Assembly (NCBI GenBank): GCA_937926555.1
Contig: CALAZX010000058.1
Coordinates: 1 to 7,137 of the forward strand
Length of the DNA stretch: 7,137 nt
From: an uncultured Negativicutes bacterium
GTDB taxonomy: Bacteria; Bacillota; Negativicutes; Acidaminococcales; Acidaminococcaceae
Direction: 5' to 3'
Position numbers and translations under genes: made by a program. The notes beneath the pieces are model-generated. The model did no database searches and was not told where the DNA came from. It saw nothing but the letters and a program-made list of their open reading frames with translations. Positions 6,154-7,137 of the stretch are shown piece after piece; position 1 is the first letter of the stretch, and each line of letters starts with the position of its first letter.

Positions 6154-6621
6154 GCCACCAATCATGCCTACACGCACACCGGCGCTAGGACCCTCGAAAG
6201 GGATATCGGAAACGCACAGTGCGGCGGAAGCGCCGATCATAGCCGGGATGTCCGGTGCGTTGTCCGGATCCACGGAAGCGGCGGTGGCCACAATCTGCAC
6301 GTCGTTGTGGTAGCCTTCGGGGAACATCGGACGGATCGGACGGTCAATCAGACGGCTGGTGAGAATCGCATGGGTGCTGGGACGACCCTCTCTCTTGATG
6401 AAACCGCCGGGGATCTTGCCCACGGAGTACATCTTCTCTTCGAAATCAACGGTCAGCGGGAAGAAGTCCACGCCTTCACGGGGGGTCTTGGTGCCGGTTG
6501 CGGCTACTACGACCACGGTGTCGCCATAGCGTACCAGAACGCCGCCATTGGCCTGTTTACAAACTTCCCCGATTTCCAGGGTGAGGGTTCTTCCCCCCAG
6601 TTCCATACTGTAACTGTGCAT
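6151..6621 (-). CDS. pnp: PNPase N-terminal fragment (codons 1-156, ending at the internal TGA)
   Basis: This is the part of pnp that would be made by normal initiation if the TGA stops translation: 156 residues. It covers the N-terminal half of the first RNase PH core up to VRVGMIGG. It lacks the second core with the catalytic residues and both RNA-binding domains, so it should have no phosphorolytic activity by itself. Confidence 0.6.
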   Translation of the reverse strand: MHSYSMELGGRTLTLEIGEVCKQANGGVLVRYGDTVVVVAATGTKTPREGVDFFPLTVDFEEKMYSVGKIPGGFIKREGRPSTHAILTSRLIDRPIRPMFPEGYHNDVQIVATAASVDPDNAPDIPAMIGASAALCVSDIPFEGPSAGVRVGMIGG

Positions 6622-6661
6622 CTTTTTTCCTCCTAAACTTATACTCTACACTCTCTTACGC

Positions 6662-6681
6662 TTTGCGCCGGTCGACGCAAA
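6662..6681. repeat. Inverted repeat at the predicted second pnp start point
   Basis: TTTGCGTC-GACC-GGCGCAAA on the minus strand forms an 8-bp stem with one wobble and a four-base loop. It touches the TATAAT box and covers the expected start of the proximal promoter. It could act as an operator on DNA, or as a leader hairpin in a transcript from the distal promoter. Confidence 0.45.
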
Positions 6682-6708
6682 TTATATCATTTTGGGTCTC
6701 AATCAACA
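6681..6708 (-). promoter_or_regulatory. Possible second pnp promoter (extended -10)
   Basis: TGATATAAT (6689-6681) matches an extended -10 element (TG-N-TATAAT). The -35 region is weak: TGTTGA at 16-nt spacing or TTGATT at 14. Extended -10 promoters can work without a good -35. It would shorten the pnp leader to about 50 nt. Confidence 0.45.
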
Positions 6709-6712
6709 CCAG

Positions 6713-6737
6713 GGACATCTGAGGATACAGGATGTCC
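6713..6737 (-). repeat. Hairpin in the pnp leader
   Basis: Perfect 7-bp arms GGACATC/GATGTCC flank an 11-nt loop, starting about 16 nt after the predicted distal start point. The pnp leader of E. coli carries a stem-loop used in RNase III/PNPase autoregulation. This hairpin lies in a comparable place, but its short stem makes the comparison only suggestive. Confidence 0.45.
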
Positions 6738-6759
6738 GTAAAAAAACTTTAACATATAT

Positions 6760-6788
6760 ATTATAAGGAATGTAACAAGGCAGGTCAA
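6760..6788 (-). promoter_or_regulatory. Main predicted pnp promoter
   Basis: TTGACC (6788-6783) is followed after 17 nt by TATAAT (6765-6760), five and six matches to the sigma-A consensus. The -35 lies inside one arm of the 13-bp inverted repeat at 6777-6812. The predicted start near 6753 gives a leader of about 130 nt before the pnp ATG. Confidence 0.75.
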
Positions 6789-6812
6789 CCTAAAATGTAG
6801 TTGACCTGCCTT
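6777..6812. repeat. Perfect 13-bp inverted repeat covering the pnp -35 box
   Basis: AAGGCAGGTCAAC (6777-6789) and GTTGACCTGCCTT (6800-6812) are exact reverse complements with a 10-nt centre. One arm contains the -35 hexamer TTGACC of the pnp promoter. No strong T-run follows on either strand (TTGTTACATT on the minus, TTTAATT on the plus), so it is a poor intrinsic terminator. An operator is at least as likely. Confidence 0.7.
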
Positions 6813-6851
6813 TAATTACAAAAAGGAAGGGATACTGTCACATGCAGACGG

Positions 6852-6881
6852 AAAAAAGGGAGGAATCCCCTCTTCCCCTCC
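6852..6881 (-). terminator. Probable terminator after the M16C peptidase gene
   Basis: On the minus strand, 12 bp past the peptidase stop, GGAGGGGAA can pair with TTCCTCC (7 bp with a two-G bulge, 7-nt loop). One C and then six T residues (6857-6852) follow. The stem is imperfect, but the position and T-run fit an intrinsic terminator. Confidence 0.55.
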
Positions 6882-6892
6882 GGAAAAGATTT

Positions 6893-7137
6893 TTACAGGG
6901 ACAGCACCGTGTTGAATTTATCGGAAGCCTGGCTGATGGCCTGCTGTCCGCCCACCACGCAGCGGTAGCCGTCGCCCAGCACGTCCCGGAAGACTTTGGC
7001 CAGGGCCCGGATCTGGTCCGGGGTCACGTCCAGGATCTCCTCCCGGGTCCGCTGCCGGATCTCGTCGGTGACGCCCAGCAGATCTCGGATGGCGGCCTGG
7101 GACACCTTGATGGAGTTGGTCAGGGGCACGTCCACGC
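6893..7137 (-). CDS. M16C-family (insulinase/presequence-protease-like) zinc peptidase, C-terminal end
   Basis: The last 81 codons of a gene that runs off the right edge. Large M16C peptidases (about 970 residues) degrade peptides with a zinc-containing HXXEH site in the N-terminal domain, which is outside the window. The visible end fits the family's C-terminal pattern: DVPLTNSIKVSQAAI, then GVTDEIRQRTREEILDVTPDQ, IRALAKVF, and a closing hydrophobic strand RCVVGGQQAI before the final FNTVLSL. The GTG at 7135-7133 is an internal valine, not a start. The gene ends with TAA and is followed by a probable terminator. M16 peptidase genes are often near pnp in Firmicutes, usually downstream. Here the peptidase lies upstream and is apparently a separate transcription unit. 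Confidence 0.75.
   Translation of the reverse strand, partial: VDVPLTNSIKVSQAAIRDLLGVTDEIRQRTREEILDVTPDQIRALAKVFRDVLGDGYRCVVGGQQAISQASDKFNTVLSL

Larger units (their letters stand above)
4543..6621 (-). pseudogene. pnp: Polynucleotide phosphorylase gene interrupted by one in-frame TGA (codon 157)
   Basis: PNPase is a trimeric 3'-5' exoribonuclease that uses phosphate to degrade RNA in the cytoplasm. The reading frame spans 692 codons plus a TAA stop, the usual family length. In order it shows a first RNase PH core with FIKREGRPS, an all-helical linker, and a second RNase PH core with SNGSSSMGS and the active-site run [10 protein letters not shown] (D486, D488, K490; D482 just before). A KH domain follows with IIGPGGK (about 564-570), then an S1 domain (about 618-686). 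AGGAGG lies 7 nt before the ATG. Codon 157 is TGA (6153-6151), between IGG and YIINP, where other PNPases have an ordinary residue (E in B. subtilis and Q in E. coli, from memory). The frame is the same on both sides and no residues are missing, so it is a point change or base-call error. If real, PNPase is truncated inside the first core. Confidence 0.9.

Noticed and set aside
1..7137. CRISPR array, tRNA, rRNA, insertion sequence or phage genes
   Set aside because: I see no regularly spaced repeats, no cloverleaf or rRNA sequence, and no transposase or phage protein in any frame.

Overview
This is a GC-rich (clearly above 50% by eye) bacterial chromosomal segment. Every supported gene lies on the minus strand. 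The protein families and the arrangement fit an anaerobic Firmicute, possibly of the Negativicutes type. That placement is an inference from an Ech-type membrane hydrogenase locus, good Shine-Dalgarno sites, a TTG start and the style of the dUTPase and PNPase proteins. No marker gene fixes the taxon.

In transcription order (right to left) the layout is as follows. (1) 6893-7137 holds the C-terminal end of an M16C (insulinase/PreP-like) zinc peptidase that continues past the right edge, followed by a probable terminator. (2) 6622-6892 is a regulatory interval with a good sigma-A-type promoter whose -35 box lies inside a perfect 13-bp inverted repeat, then two more inverted repeats and a second TGNTATAAT element. 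(3) 4543-6621 holds pnp (polynucleotide phosphorylase), full length in every respect except one in-frame TGA at codon 157. (4) 4354-4542 contains the large pnp terminator abutting a strong dut promoter. (5) 3901-4353 is dut (dUTPase), best read from a TTG start, followed by a textbook terminator. (6) 3594-3859 is a non-coding leader, then 3045-3593 is a 3-methyladenine DNA glycosylase. (7) 2783-3044 is a dense regulatory interval with three separate palindromes and a GC-rich leader. (8) 872-2782 and 1-879 are echA-like and echB-like genes overlapping by 8 bp, the start of an energy-converting [NiFe] hydrogenase operon whose catalytic genes would lie beyond the left edge.

Functionally the window joins RNA turnover (pnp), nucleotide-pool sanitation and base-excision repair (dut and the alkyl-base glycosylase), and the membrane arm of a ferredoxin-linked proton/sodium-pumping hydrogenase. 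No wholly new system is visible. The points most worth a second look are the nonsense codon in pnp, the operator-like repeats on the pnp and ech promoters, and a 12-bp near-palindrome found upstream of both the glycosylase and ech genes.
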